Positions 1 through 8,594 of a stretch of 64,000 nucleotides of DNA are shown one piece after another. The notes under the pieces were generated by a model that was given only the letters and a program-made list of their open reading frames with translations, ran no database searches and had not been told where the DNA came from. A program made the position numbers and the translations under genes. The DNA comes from DASQJL01 sp036380835 (lineage in GTDB: Bacteria > Eisenbacteria > RBG-16-71-46 > SZUA-252). Numbering within the stretch: position 1 is the stretch's first letter; each line of letters begins with the position of its first letter. The stretch lies in assembly GCA_036380835.1 (NCBI GenBank), contig DASVDZ010000031.1, positions 36,748 to 100,747 on the forward strand, in the 5' to 3' direction.

Positions 1-160
1 CGTTGATGATCCAACACGCGGGATCGACCACCTCGCCCACGATGGTCTTCGTGCCGGTCGCCGGAGGCGCCGCGACGGCGTGCCCCGCGGCCAGGGCGAG
101 CGCCCCGATGATCGACGCGAGCAGGAGCGCGCCCGCGAGCCCAGTCTTGGTGATTCGCAT
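1..160 (-). CDS. Secreted protein of unknown function, N-terminal fragment
   Basis: Only the first 53 codons lie in the window; the gene runs off the left edge. The ATG at 160 has a purine-rich GGGAGGAAACG ribosome-binding site just upstream. Residues 1-31 are a clear Sec signal peptide: a basic MRITK start, a hydrophobic Leu/Ala core and an AVAA cleavage region. The mature part begins with a GEVVDPACW stretch. I recall similar sequences at the start of small exported proteins that continue with further cysteines, but this is too short to name a family. It is divergent from nothing nearby and is separated from the glycosidase gene by about 125 bases. Confidence 0.6.
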   Translation of the reverse strand, partial: MRITKTGLAGALLLASIIGALALAAGHAVAAPPATGTKTIVGEVVDPACWIIN

Positions 161-285
161 TCGTTTCCTCCCTGTGAGACAGACACGACGCGGCGGAACG
201 GCGGTATTCCTCAAGCGTATCAAAGGGGGCATACCCCTGCAAGGATGGGGGGTTCCGGCGACGCGCGGCGCGGCCCGACGCGCCC

Positions 286-1443
286 TCAGCCTCCCGATCG
301 CTCGATGGCGCCGTATTGACGGGCCATGACGCCTTCCGCGGGCTTGTTCTGGGGCGTGTAGCCGGTGTTCCTCGCGGGGTCGGAGCGCGCCATGTCGGGG
401 AACCACTTCCAGAAGAAGATGCCGCGGATCCACGCGTTCGCGCGGGCGCACCGGAGGAGGGATTCGTAGCAGCGCGCCTGCGTCCCCGGGGACGGGTTCC
501 CCCGCAGGTCCCACTCCCAGGGGCGGGACGCGGCGGTGTCGAGACTGTGGTAGCCCGCCTCGGTGAGGACGACCGGCTTCCCGAGCCGCCGCGAGAGCGC
601 CTCCAGCCGAGCCAGCGGGCCGCGCCATCCGGCGCAGAGCACCTCCACCGAAGGATCGACGCGATCGCTGAGCGGGTAGTACGCCTGGACTCCGATCCAG
701 TCGAGCGCGTCCCAGAACCGGATCCGGTCCACCTCCCCGCTCCAGTTCGCGCAGTAGACGAGCGCTCCGTGGTAGCGCGCGCGGACCCGGGCGATCACGG
801 CGCGCCACTCCCGCTCCCGCCGGGTCGTCCCTTCCAGCTCGGTGCCGATCGCGAGCGCCTCGATGCCGTTTCGTTCCGCGAGATCCGCGTAGTGGAGGAT
901 GAAGGTCTCGTAGCCCTGGAACCACTTCGCCCAGTCGGCCTCGCTCTTCATCGCGATCGCCCCGACCCACCCGGCGTGCGTCCAGACGTGGGGCTTCAGG
1001 AGCACGCGGATTCCCCGGGCGTGGGCGAGGCGCGTCGTCTCGATCAGCCCGGCGTCGCTCTCGCCCCAGAATCCGAAGGAGCCCGTCGAGAGGCGAATGG
1101 CCGGCTCGTCGAGCCGGCGCTGCCAGCCGAAGGGGGTCTGGGAGATCCAGGAGACGTGGTCCCGGAGGAGCGGATCGAGATGGGCCGGGCCGATGCGGCC
1201 TCCCGCGACCCAGCAGACGCCGCGCATGAATCGGGCGGTCGTCGCGGCGCGGGGACCCCTCGCGCCGGCCGCTCCGGGCACGAGAACGAGCGCCGCGAGC
1301 GCCGCGAGCGCCGTCGCCGCCGCGGCGGCGGCCGAGGCGGTCCGAGGGACGAGGCCGCGCGCGGGAGCGAGCGCCTTTTTGCTACACTCGCGTCGTCCCG
1401 TCCGAAACGCGTATCCGGAGAAGGTCCATGCCCAAGGCGTCAC
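286..1443 (-). CDS. GH113-like TIM-barrel glycoside hydrolase, exported
   Basis: Predicted retaining glycosidase of the GH113-like (endo-mannanase-type) TIM barrel group. The barrel begins at about residue 73 (MRGVCW) and shows HARGIRVLLKPHVW, then IGTELEG at about 198-205 with the likely acid/base Glu202, then VLTEAGY with the likely nucleophile Glu295. A Leu/Ala-rich segment at residues 38-60 is probably a signal peptide. The start is uncertain: the frame opens with GTG at 1443, which overlaps the divergent aminotransferase start, and no ATG lies between it and residue 73. A paralogue with the same motifs sits at 41901-43073. The substrate is not determined; a beta-mannan or related polysaccharide is a family-based guess. 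Confidence 0.68.
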   Translation of the reverse strand: MTPWAWTFSGYAFRTGRRECSKKALAPARGLVPRTASAAAAAATALAALAALVLVPGAAGARGPRAATTARFMRGVCWVAGGRIGPAHLDPLLRDHVSWISQTPFGWQRRLDEPAIRLSTGSFGFWGESDAGLIETTRLAHARGIRVLLKPHVWTHAGWVGAIAMKSEADWAKWFQGYETFILHYADLAERNGIEALAIGTELEGTTRREREWRAVIARVRARYHGALVYCANWSGEVDRIRFWDALDWIGVQAYYPLSDRVDPSVEVLCAGWRGPLARLEALSRRLGKPVVLTEAGYHSLDTAASRPWEWDLRGNPSPGTQARCYESLLRCARANAWIRGIFFWKWFPDMARSDPARNTGYTPQNKPAEGVMARQYGAIERSGG

Positions 1444-2708
1444 GTCGTTCCGAGCTTATACCGTTTTCTCCCATCCGCACCATGTTCCGCATGGCGGACG
1501 AGCTGGAGCGGGCCGGCGGCGGCCCGGTCTACCGGCTCCACGTCGGCGATCCCGATTTCACGCCGCCCGAAGCGGTCCTCGAAGGCACCATCGCGGCCCT
1601 CCGCGGCGGCAAGACCCACTACGCGCCGAGCGCCGGCGTCCAGGACCTGAGAACAGCCGTCGCGGAGAAGGCGCGCTCGCGAAACGGCATCGCCGCGACC
1701 ACGGAGCACGTGGTGATCACGCCGGGCTCCACGCAGGCGCTCTTCGCGGTGATGGAGCTGATGTTCGGTCCGGGGGAGGAGATGCTCCTCCCGGAGATCT
1801 ATTGGCCGAACTACGTCCAGCAGGTCCTCCTGATCGGAGGAAAGCCGGTCTTCTATCCCCTCGGGGCCGGGTATCAACCCGACCTCGGCGCGGCGCGGCG
1901 CGTCGGCTCGGCGTCCGCCCGCGGCATCCTCATCAACAGTCCGAGCAATCCGACCGGCGCCGTGTTTCCCGAGGCGTCCCTGAGGACCCTCTACCAGATC
2001 GCGCGAGAGCGGGACCTCTGGATCCTGAGCGACGAGGCCTACGAGGACTTCGTCTTCGGCGGCGCGCACGTCTCGCCGGCCTCGTTCGAGCGGGACCTGC
2101 CCGAGTCCGAACGGCGCGTCTTCACGCTCTTCACGTTCTCGAAGTCGTACGCGATGACGGGGCTTCGGCTCGGCGCGGTGATCACGCCGTCGCTTCGCGC
2201 GGCGACCCTCCTCCGGAAGGTGCAGGAGCCGCTCGTGGCGAGCGCCGCCATGCCGACCCAGCTCGGAGCGCTTCCCGCCCTCCGTGAGAGCGAGCGCGCG
2301 GGCGTGGCCCGCATGCGCGAGGTCTACCGCCGCCGTCGCGATCTCGCGCTCGAGCTCCTGCGGCCCGCGGGCCTCGCGGACTACGTCCCGGAGGGGGCCT
2401 TCTACATCATGGCCGACGTCTCGTCAACCGGGATGACCGGCGACCAATTCGCCGAGGCGCTGCTCCGCGAGGAGCGGGTCGCCGTGGCGCCCGGCGCCGG
2501 CTTCGCGCTCGAGCCCGAGTTCCTTCCCGATGGAACGCCGCGGGCCGAGCCGAGCCCGAGCGGCATGCCCGACTACCCCACGAATCCCAAGGCGCTCCAG
2601 CGCGTCCGGATCGCGTTCTGCGTCTCGGACGAGGAGCTAAGGGAGGGCCTCACTCGGATGGTGCGGTTCGTGGAACGAAATCGGGCCGCGACCGTCCCCG
2701 GCGGCTGA
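1428..2708 (+). CDS. PLP-dependent aminotransferase, class I/II
   Basis: Aspartate-aminotransferase-fold enzyme of 426 residues, the usual length. Visible motifs are a Gly/Asp-rich substrate loop VGDPDFTPP near residue 39, TPGSTQA near 98 (PLP phosphate region), NSPSNPTG near 170, SDEAYEDFVF near 201, and FTFSKSYAMTGLRLG with the PLP-binding Lys239. The ATG at 1428 follows a GGAGAAGG site. The amino-acid substrate cannot be read from the sequence. Because the tyrosine catabolic operon lies a few genes away on the other strand, an aromatic substrate (tyrosine to 4-hydroxyphenylpyruvate) is attractive but unproven. Confidence 0.88.
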   Translation: MPKASRRSELIPFSPIRTMFRMADELERAGGGPVYRLHVGDPDFTPPEAVLEGTIAALRGGKTHYAPSAGVQDLRTAVAEKARSRNGIAATTEHVVITPGSTQALFAVMELMFGPGEEMLLPEIYWPNYVQQVLLIGGKPVFYPLGAGYQPDLGAARRVGSASARGILINSPSNPTGAVFPEASLRTLYQIARERDLWILSDEAYEDFVFGGAHVSPASFERDLPESERRVFTLFTFSKSYAMTGLRLGAVITPSLRAATLLRKVQEPLVASAAMPTQLGALPALRESERAGVARMREVYRRRRDLALELLRPAGLADYVPEGAFYIMADVSSTGMTGDQFAEALLREERVAVAPGAGFALEPEFLPDGTPRAEPSPSGMPDYPTNPKALQRVRIAFCVSDEELREGLTRMVRFVERNRAATVPGG

Positions 2709-2750
2709 CCCCGGGGGGGGTCTCACGAACGAGAGAGGAGGGGCCGCGCC

Positions 2751-3554
2751 TCAGCGCGCGGGGGGCGGCCCCGCGCCCGCGCCGCCGCGCGCGAGGAGCG
2801 AGAGCGCCTCGTCGTGCACGCGCCCGTTCGACGTGACGAGGTGGCCCGCGCCCAGGCCCCGCTCCCCGGTGACCGACGTGGCGCGCCCGCCCGCCTCCTC
2901 CACCAGGAGGATCAGCGGCGCCACGTCCCACGGCTTCACCCGCGGGTCGTAGGCCAGCTCGCCCGCGCCTTCGGCGACGAGCACGTGCTGGTAGAAGTCG
3001 CCGAACCCGCGCGTCCGATCGGCGCTCGAGAAGAGGGCGGACCAGCCGCCGCCGAGGGTGGCGCCCGACGCGTCCTTGAGGCCGCCGTGGAGGAGCTGCG
3101 CGTCACGAAGCGAGCCGACGGCCGAGACGTGGAGGCGCCGGTCGCCGCGGAAGGCGCCGCGCCCGCGAGCCGCGTGCCACCGGGTCCCGAGCGCCGGCGC
3201 CGAGACGACGCCCGCGATCACCTCGCCCGATTCCTCGATCGCGAGCAGGGTGGCGAAGATCGGGATCCCGCGCATGAAATTCTTCGTGGCGTCGATCGGG
3301 TCGAGGATCAACCGCGTTTCCGACGAGCCTTCGAGCGCTCCCTCCTCCTCGCCGAGGATGCCGAAGTGCGGGTAGTGGCTCCGCGTCCTTCGCCGCACCA
3401 TCGCTTCGATCTCGCGATCCGCCTCGGTCACGGGCGAGGCGTCGGCCTTCCGTTCGACCCGCAGCCCGGAGGAGCGGAAGTGGCGAAGCGCGATCGAGTC
3501 GGCCTCGTCGGCGAGCTGGTGCAGGAACTCGAGGCGCCGCTCGGGCGTGTTCAC
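2751..3554 (-). CDS. Inositol-monophosphatase-family phosphatase (HisN-like)
   Basis: A 267-residue Mg-dependent phosphatase of the inositol monophosphatase superfamily. Family metal-binding motifs are present: GILGEEEG (Glu in the first metal site), LDPIDATKNFMRGIPIFATLLA, and the C-terminal motif KPWDVAPLILLVEEAGG. The run DATKNF is the pattern of histidinol-phosphatase-like members (the family norm is DGTxNF). The start is taken as GTG at 3554 because the family N-terminus fits there; extending further upstream would run into the flavin reductase gene. It is the last gene of the minus-strand hpd operon, 68 bases after the flavin reductase. Its role in that operon is unknown. Confidence 0.82.
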   Translation of the reverse strand: MNTPERRLEFLHQLADEADSIALRHFRSSGLRVERKADASPVTEADREIEAMVRRRTRSHYPHFGILGEEEGALEGSSETRLILDPIDATKNFMRGIPIFATLLAIEESGEVIAGVVSAPALGTRWHAARGRGAFRGDRRLHVSAVGSLRDAQLLHGGLKDASGATLGGGWSALFSSADRTRGFGDFYQHVLVAEGAGELAYDPRVKPWDVAPLILLVEEAGGRATSVTGERGLGAGHLVTSNGRVHDEALSLLARGGAGAGPPPAR

Positions 3555-3622
3555 GCGCGGCGCCGCCACTCGGGGCGGGAGGCCGGCGCTTCGGGCGTCG
3601 CGGACAGGGGGTCCTCCTCGAG

Positions 3623-4267
3623 CTACCGGGTCGGCGCCGGCGGGCGGGCCATCGCGAACACCGATTCGGCGGTCACCCGCGTGTAGTTCGGTCCGCCGAG
3701 GCGCGCGATCGCGTCGATCGCCGTCGAGTCGACCCGGCCCTTCTCGTTCAGGAGCGACTCGAGGACGTGGAAGTAGAGCACCTCGCCGATCACGTAGTGC
3801 GCGTGGTAGGGGCCCTCGCCGTGCTCCACGATCGTGTAGAGGCGGCACTCCATGGCGATCGGGCAGCCTTCGGCGCGCCACGGCTTCACCTTGACGCTCG
3901 GCGCCTTCACGATCCCCGCGCGCTCGAACTCGTCCACCTCGGGCGGGAACTCCGCCGAGGTCTCGTTCATCTTCTCGCGGAGCGCCCAGGGCACGATGTG
4001 GATCACGTACTCGCCCGTCTCGCGCACGTTGCGGAGCGTGTCCTTGTCGCGCAGCGATCCGCTCGTCACGGGCATGAAGGCGACCGAGGGCGGGTTGGCG
4101 CCCCCGGCGTTGAAGAACGAGAAGGGCGCGAGATTGGGGACGCCGGTCTTCGACAGGGACGAGACGAACGCGATCGGGCGCGGCACGACGCAGCCGGTCA
4201 GGAGCGCGTAGCGATCGGCGGGCGAGAGCGAGGCCGGCTCGATCCCCCGCAGGGCGGGCGCGCTCAA
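3623..4267 (-). CDS. Flavin reductase-like FMN-binding split-barrel protein
   Basis: A 214-residue protein of the flavin-reductase/DIM6-NTAB family. It has the typical N-terminal strand series RPIAFVSSLSKTGVPNLAPFSFFN, then VAFMPVTSG, the Asn-containing DTLRNVRETGEYVIHIV, and the late segment VIGEVLYFHV. Members bind FMN and either reduce flavin for monooxygenases or act as oxidoreductases. The first available start is TTG at 4267, with no strong ribosome-binding site, so the N-terminus is uncertain. It lies 28 bases after hmgA in the tyrosine operon. A plausible role is flavin-dependent aromatic chemistry, but this is inferred from context only. Confidence 0.8.
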   Translation of the reverse strand: MSAPALRGIEPASLSPADRYALLTGCVVPRPIAFVSSLSKTGVPNLAPFSFFNAGGANPPSVAFMPVTSGSLRDKDTLRNVRETGEYVIHIVPWALREKMNETSAEFPPEVDEFERAGIVKAPSVKVKPWRAEGCPIAMECRLYTIVEHGEGPYHAHYVIGEVLYFHVLESLLNEKGRVDSTAIDAIARLGGPNYTRVTAESVFAMARPPAPTR

Positions 4268-4295
4268 CGCGGCCGCCGCCCGGGAGGGCGTGCGT

Positions 4296-5486
4296 TCAAC
4301 CGGTCGCCCCCTCTCCCGTGAACCGCCCCGAGGGGTCGAGCCAGGAGTAGGGATACGCCTTGTCGTCGTAGGGCTCCGCCTCGGTCGTGACGTTCAGGGG
4401 GTGGAACGTGTCGAGCATCACCGCCAGCTCTTCGGTCTTCGTCGCGCCGAGCGACGCCTCGGTCGCCCCGGGGTGCGGTCCGTGGGGAATGCCCGACGGA
4501 TGGAGCGTGAACGAGCCGACCTCGATGCCGCGGCGGCTCATGAAGTTCCCGTTCACGTAGTAGAGCACCTCGTCCGAGTCGATGTTCGAATGGTTGTACG
4601 GCACGGGCACCGCCAGCGGATGGTAGTCGTACATCCGCGGTACGAACGAGCAGACGACGAAATTCCGCCCCTCGAAGCACTGATGCGTCGGGGGCGGCAT
4701 GTGGATCCGACCCGTGATCGGCTCGAAGTCCTCGATGTTGAAGACGTAGGGATAGAGGAATCCGTCCCAGCCGACGACGTCGAGCGGATGGAACTGGAAC
4801 TCGTAGGCGGTGATCTGGTCCCGGGCCTTGATCCGCACCTCGAACTTCCCCGACTCGGTGAACGTCTCGAGGCGCTCCGGCCGGCGGATGTCCCGCTCGG
4901 ACATCGGCGCGTGCTCGAGAAGCTGGCCGTACTCGTTCCGGTACCGCTTGGGCGTCTCGATCGAGGAGGCCGATTCGATCACGAGGTAGCGCTGCGCCCC
5001 CGTGTCGGGCTGGAACCGGTACGTCGTGCCGCGCGGGATCACCACGTAGTCGCCGGGGCGGTAGGGGAGCTCCCCGAAGATCGTCTGGATGCGGCCCGTC
5101 CCCTCGTGGACGAAATAGAGGTCGTCCCCCTGTCCGTTCCGGTAGAAGTACTCCATCGTCCGGTCGGGCACGGCGATCGCCATGGAAACGTCGTCGTTCT
5201 TGAGGAGGACGACGCGCCCCGTGACCGGATCGCCGCTCCGCTGGAGCCCCTTGGTCTTGAAATGGTAGTGGCGGAGCCCCTGCTCCTTCGCGAGCGTGAC
5301 GGAACAGTCCTGGATCTTCCGGATCTCCTTGGCCTGCGTCGGCATGTTGTGGTGGTAGATCAGGGACGACCGACCCGAGAAGCCGCGCGAGCCCATGAGC
5401 TGCTCCGTGTAGAGCTTCCCGTCGGGGCGGCGGAACTGCGTGTGGCGCTTGTGCGGAATCTGTCCGAGGGAATAGTACGTGGGCAT
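4296..5486 (-). CDS. hmgA: Homogentisate 1,2-dioxygenase
   Basis: Non-haem Fe(II) ring-cleaving dioxygenase converting homogentisate to maleylacetoacetate in tyrosine catabolism. The 396-residue length fits the shorter bacterial form. The N-terminus (GQIPHKRHTQFR) and the cupin strands match the family: a first barrel with PYRPGDYVVIPRGTTYRF, the central HPLDVVGWDG, and the iron site formed by YNHSNIDSDEVLYY and the His-rich HPSGIPHGPHPG. The ATG at 5486 follows a GAGAGGTAACG site. It lies 17 bases after the FAH-family gene and before the flavin reductase, in the same direction as hpd. Cupin-type paralogues exist, but the operon with hpd supports this assignment. Confidence 0.9.
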   Translation of the reverse strand: MPTYYSLGQIPHKRHTQFRRPDGKLYTEQLMGSRGFSGRSSLIYHHNMPTQAKEIRKIQDCSVTLAKEQGLRHYHFKTKGLQRSGDPVTGRVVLLKNDDVSMAIAVPDRTMEYFYRNGQGDDLYFVHEGTGRIQTIFGELPYRPGDYVVIPRGTTYRFQPDTGAQRYLVIESASSIETPKRYRNEYGQLLEHAPMSERDIRRPERLETFTESGKFEVRIKARDQITAYEFQFHPLDVVGWDGFLYPYVFNIEDFEPITGRIHMPPPTHQCFEGRNFVVCSFVPRMYDYHPLAVPVPYNHSNIDSDEVLYYVNGNFMSRRGIEVGSFTLHPSGIPHGPHPGATEASLGATKTEELAVMLDTFHPLNVTTEAEPYDDKAYPYSWLDPSGRFTGEGATG

Positions 5487-5503
5487 GACGTTACCTCTCG
5501 CGG

Positions 5504-6478
5504 TCAGGTGATCGTGTTCGTGAGGGAACCCAAGAGGTCGATCTCGAGCGTCACCTCGTCGCCGGGCAAGAGCCAGCGGTGAACGTCGGTCCCGAGCTCC
5601 AGGATGCAGCCCGTTCCGACGGTGCCCGAGCCGATCACGTCACCGGGGAAAAGATACACGTCCTCCGACGCCCTCGCAATCATCTGCCCGAACGTCCAGT
5701 GGAGGTCCGAGACGTTGCCGCGCGAGAGGACGCCCCCGTTCACGCGCGCCTCCATCGCGAGGTCGAAGCGCTCGCCCCGGCGCCGCGACTCGAGCTCGTC
5801 GAGCGTCACGACGGCGGGGCCGAGCGACGTGGCGAAATCCTTGCCCTTCGCCGGGCCGAGCCCCACCGCCATCTCGCGCCGCTGGACGTCGCGCGCGCTC
5901 CAGTCGTTCAGAATCGTGAAGCCCGCCACGACCTCCCGCCACGCGTCCGGGGCGACGTTCCGCGCCCGCTTCCCGATCACGCACGCGATCTCGAGCTCGT
6001 AGTCGAGCGCCTCGGTGAAGGACGGCTTCGGCACGGGCGCGCCGGGGCCGACCAGCGCGCCGGGGTTGGAGAAGTAGAAGACCGGGAACTCGTACCACTC
6101 GGGGGGCACCGCGAGCCCGCGACGGGACCGCGCGGTCTTCACGTGGCCTTCGAAGGCGTAGAAGTCGCGGATCGAGGGCGGATGCGCGACGGGCGGGTGG
6201 AGGGTGAGCGCCTGGACCGGGATCTTGGTCCGCGCCAGGAGCGGGGCGACGCGCTCGCCGGGCGGGAACGCCGCGGCGCGCTCGACCACGGTCCGCGCGA
6301 GCGCCCGGCCGCGATCCCAGTCGACGAGGAGCGTCTCCATCGTGGCGAGCGCCGCTCGCTCCGCATCGGGAACGCCGAGCACCGCCGCCGCGTTCGCGAC
6401 GTGGAGCACCGAGTCCCCGTCGAGCACGCCGAGCGCGTGGCCCGGCGCCCCGGCCCGGGCGAACGAGACGAATCGCAT
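5504..6478 (-). CDS. Fumarylacetoacetate hydrolase family protein
   Basis: A 324-residue FAH-fold C-C hydrolase, probably cleaving fumarylacetoacetate to fumarate and acetoacetate, the last step of tyrosine degradation. Typical features are SIRDFYAFEGHVKTAR near residue 100, FYFSNPGALVGPG, the metal-binding series DYELEIACVIGKRARNV, TILNDWSARDVQ, and the conserved KGKDFATSLGP, VNGGVLSRGN and GDVIGSGTVGTGC. It is shorter than eukaryotic FAH but matches bacterial stand-alone members. The ATG at 6478 is 20 bases after hpd. No maleylacetoacetate isomerase lies in the operon, so isomerisation must occur elsewhere, or this enzyme handles the cis isomer. Confidence 0.87.
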   Translation of the reverse strand: MRFVSFARAGAPGHALGVLDGDSVLHVANAAAVLGVPDAERAALATMETLLVDWDRGRALARTVVERAAAFPPGERVAPLLARTKIPVQALTLHPPVAHPPSIRDFYAFEGHVKTARSRRGLAVPPEWYEFPVFYFSNPGALVGPGAPVPKPSFTEALDYELEIACVIGKRARNVAPDAWREVVAGFTILNDWSARDVQRREMAVGLGPAKGKDFATSLGPAVVTLDELESRRRGERFDLAMEARVNGGVLSRGNVSDLHWTFGQMIARASEDVYLFPGDVIGSGTVGTGCILELGTDVHRWLLPGDEVTLEIDLLGSLTNTIT

Positions 6479-6498
6479 CGGAGCAGCCGCCGGGGCGG

Positions 6499-7608
6499 CT
6501 ACAGGTTCCCGCGGAGCGCCTGCTCGCGCTCGATGGCCTCGAAGAGCGCCTTGAAGTTCCCCGCGCCAAAGCCCCGGCTCCCCTTCCGCTGGATGATCTC
6601 GAAGAAGACCGTGGGGCGGTCCTCCACCGGCTTCGTGAAGAGCTGGAGCAGGTAGCCCTCCTCGTCGCGATCGACGAGGATGCCGAGGCTCGAGACCTTG
6701 CGAAAGTCCTCGTCGATCTTGCCAACCCGGTCGGGGAGCATCTCGTAGTAGGCGGGCGGCACGGTCAGGAACGCGACGCCGCTGTCGCGAAGGCGCGCCA
6801 CGGTGTCGAGGATGTCCCCGGTCGCGAGGGCGAGGTGTTGCGCGCCGGCGCCGCGGTAGTACTCGAGGTATTCGTCGATCTGGGACTTCCGCTTCCCGAC
6901 GGCGGGCTCGTTGATCGGGAACTTGATCCGCCCCGATCCGTCGGCCATCACCTTGGACATGAGCGCCGAGTACTCGGTCGAGATCGCCTTGTCGTCGAAG
7001 TGCTGCCACTGGGAGAAGCCCATCACGTCCCGGTAGTAGGCGACGTAACGATCCATGTCGCCGAGCGACACGTTGCCGACGATGTGGTCGACGTAGAGGA
7101 GCGGCCCCGCCTTGGCGGCCTGGCCGGTCGGCTTGAATCCCGGCAGGAAGAGCCCGCGGTAACGGGAGCGGTCGACGAGGGAATGGATCGTGTCGCCGTA
7201 GGTGGAGATCGCGGCCCAGCGCACGGTGCCGTTCTCGTCGCTCAGGTCGACCGGCTGCTGCACGCTGCGGGCGCCCCGCCGCGTCGTCTCGCTCCACGCG
7301 CGGTCCACGTCGACGACGTCGAGGGCGATGTCCTTGACGCCGTCGCCGTGACGGTGGACGTGCTCGGCGATCTCCCCGTCGGGGCCGAGCGGAGCGGTCA
7401 GCAGGAACCGGATCTTCCCCTGCTGGAGGAGGTAGGACGCGCGGTCGCGCCGGCCCGTCTCGAGGCCGGCGTACGCCGTCACGGTCATGCCGAACGCATT
7501 CGCGTAGTAGTACGCGGCCTGCTTTGCGTTCCCCACCCAGAACTCCACGTGGTGGGTGCCGTTGATCTTCAGGTAGTCGTCTTGGGGAGCGCCGTTCGGT
7601 CCGGACAT
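6499..7608 (-). CDS. hpd: 4-Hydroxyphenylpyruvate dioxygenase
   Basis: Fe(II) dioxygenase that converts 4-hydroxyphenylpyruvate to homogentisate. It is 369 residues long and built from two vicinal-oxygen-chelate domains. The N-terminal domain starts THHVEFWVGNAKQAAYYY. The metal ligands sit in the C-terminal domain: His in YVDHIVGNV, His in AQHLALATGD, and Glu in VFFEIIQRKG. The diagnostic tail GSRGFGAGNFKALFEAIEREQ is present. The start ATG at 7608 is preceded by a GGAGG site about ten bases upstream, and a sigma70-like promoter lies at 7656-7683. It is the first gene of the tyrosine catabolic operon. Confidence 0.95.
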   Translation of the reverse strand: MSGPNGAPQDDYLKINGTHHVEFWVGNAKQAAYYYANAFGMTVTAYAGLETGRRDRASYLLQQGKIRFLLTAPLGPDGEIAEHVHRHGDGVKDIALDVVDVDRAWSETTRRGARSVQQPVDLSDENGTVRWAAISTYGDTIHSLVDRSRYRGLFLPGFKPTGQAAKAGPLLYVDHIVGNVSLGDMDRYVAYYRDVMGFSQWQHFDDKAISTEYSALMSKVMADGSGRIKFPINEPAVGKRKSQIDEYLEYYRGAGAQHLALATGDILDTVARLRDSGVAFLTVPPAYYEMLPDRVGKIDEDFRKVSSLGILVDRDEEGYLLQLFTKPVEDRPTVFFEIIQRKGSRGFGAGNFKALFEAIEREQALRGNL

Positions 7609-7655
7609 GCCCGCTCGATCCTCCGGAAGGGGTCTCGTCGATGCGATTTCGTGTG

Positions 7656-7683
7656 ATTCTACCCCGGTGCCCCGCCCGCGCAA
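7656..7683 (-). promoter_or_regulatory. Candidate sigma70-type promoter of the hpd operon
   Basis: On the minus strand, TTGCGC at 7683-7678 and TAGAAT at 7661-7656 are separated by 16 bases. The -10 matches the consensus in five of six positions and the -35 in its TTG core. It would give a leader of about 40 bases before the hpd ATG. Confidence 0.5.
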
Positions 7684-7744
7684 CGGGAATTCCCCGAGCG
7701 CCGGCCCTCGGCGAGGGCGCCGCGCGCCGGGGGACACAAGGCCC

Positions 7745-7773
7745 TTGCGGCGGCGCGACTTCGTGAGCATACT
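7745..7773 (+). promoter_or_regulatory. Weak candidate promoter for the oxidase subunit III gene
   Basis: TTGCGG at 7745-7750 and CATACT at 7768-7773 have a 17-base spacer and lie about 40 bases upstream of the ATG at 7815. Both boxes are degenerate, so this is tentative. Confidence 0.3.
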
Positions 7774-7814
7774 CCCTGGCCGTACCGACCCCGCGACCGA
7801 TCCGGAGGAGAGGC

Positions 7815-8594
7815 ATGGCGATCACGATCGAGCATCATTCCCACGACCCAGTTCCGAGCCACTGGCCGATCATCACGGCCTTCGGCGCCGGGCTGATTCC
7901 CGTCGGCCTCGTGCTGAACGCGCACGGAACGAAGCTGGGCCTGGCGGTCATCCTGGTCGGACTCCTCATCACGATCCTCGGAGCCGGCCGCTGGTGGGGA
8001 GAGCTCCTCGGCGATCGCTTCATGGGACGCGACCTCGTCGACGCGAACGCCCGCCTGAGGACGGCGATGGTCCTCTTCATCGCCTCGGAGGCGGCGATCT
8101 TCGCCGCCTTCTTCGCGGCGCTCTTCTACGCGCGCTACCACGCCCCGGCCTGGCCGCCCGCGGGAATGCCGCACTTCGAGATCCTCCTGCCCGCCGTGAA
8201 CACGGCGATCCTCCTCGGATCGAGCGTCACCTGCCATCTGGCGCACACCGCGCTCGAGAAGGGCCGGCGCGAAGGCGTCGTGGCGGCGCTCCTCATGACG
8301 ATCTTCCTGGGCGCCGTCTTCCTCTGCGGCCAGGCCTACGAGTACGGCGCGCTGAACGGCGCGGCGTTCAACATCAAGAGCGGCATCTTCGGCACCACGT
8401 TCTTCATGCTCACCGGGTTCCACGGACTCCACGTCCTGATGGGGATCGTGTTCCTGAACGTGGTCTACGGCGCGACGATGCGCGGCCGGATCACGGGCGA
8501 GCAGCACTTCCCCCTCCAGGCGGCCTCGTGGTACTGGCACTTCGTCGACGCCGTCTGGGTCTGCGTCTTCTCGGTGGTCTACCTGTGGAAGTGA
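7815..8594 (+). CDS. Haem-copper oxidase subunit III, orphan
   Basis: A 259-residue integral membrane protein with seven predicted helices, matching subunit III of cytochrome c/quinol oxidases. Recognisable are a WGELLGDRFMGRD segment, the LFIASEAAIFAAFF helix carrying the membrane-embedded glutamate, SSVTCHLAHTALEKG, the FLGAVFLCGQAYEY helix, and the C-terminal FMLTGFHGLHVLMG and AASWYWHFVDAVWV helices. It has a strong GGAGGAGAGG ribosome-binding site. Subunits I and II are not next to it; it is instead translationally coupled to a small lipoprotein gene. It may assemble with an oxidase encoded elsewhere or with another subunit-III-type complex. Confidence 0.88.
   Translation: MAITIEHHSHDPVPSHWPIITAFGAGLIPVGLVLNAHGTKLGLAVILVGLLITILGAGRWWGELLGDRFMGRDLVDANARLRTAMVLFIASEAAIFAAFFAALFYARYHAPAWPPAGMPHFEILLPAVNTAILLGSSVTCHLAHTALEKGRREGVVAALLMTIFLGAVFLCGQAYEYGALNGAAFNIKSGIFGTTFFMLTGFHGLHVLMGIVFLNVVYGATMRGRITGEQHFPLQAASWYWHFVDAVWVCVFSVVYLWK

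Noticed and set aside
219..245. Terminator between the partial gene and the glycosidase
   Set aside because: The GGGG-TATG-CCCC stem is only four or five base pairs with no U-run, too weak to call.
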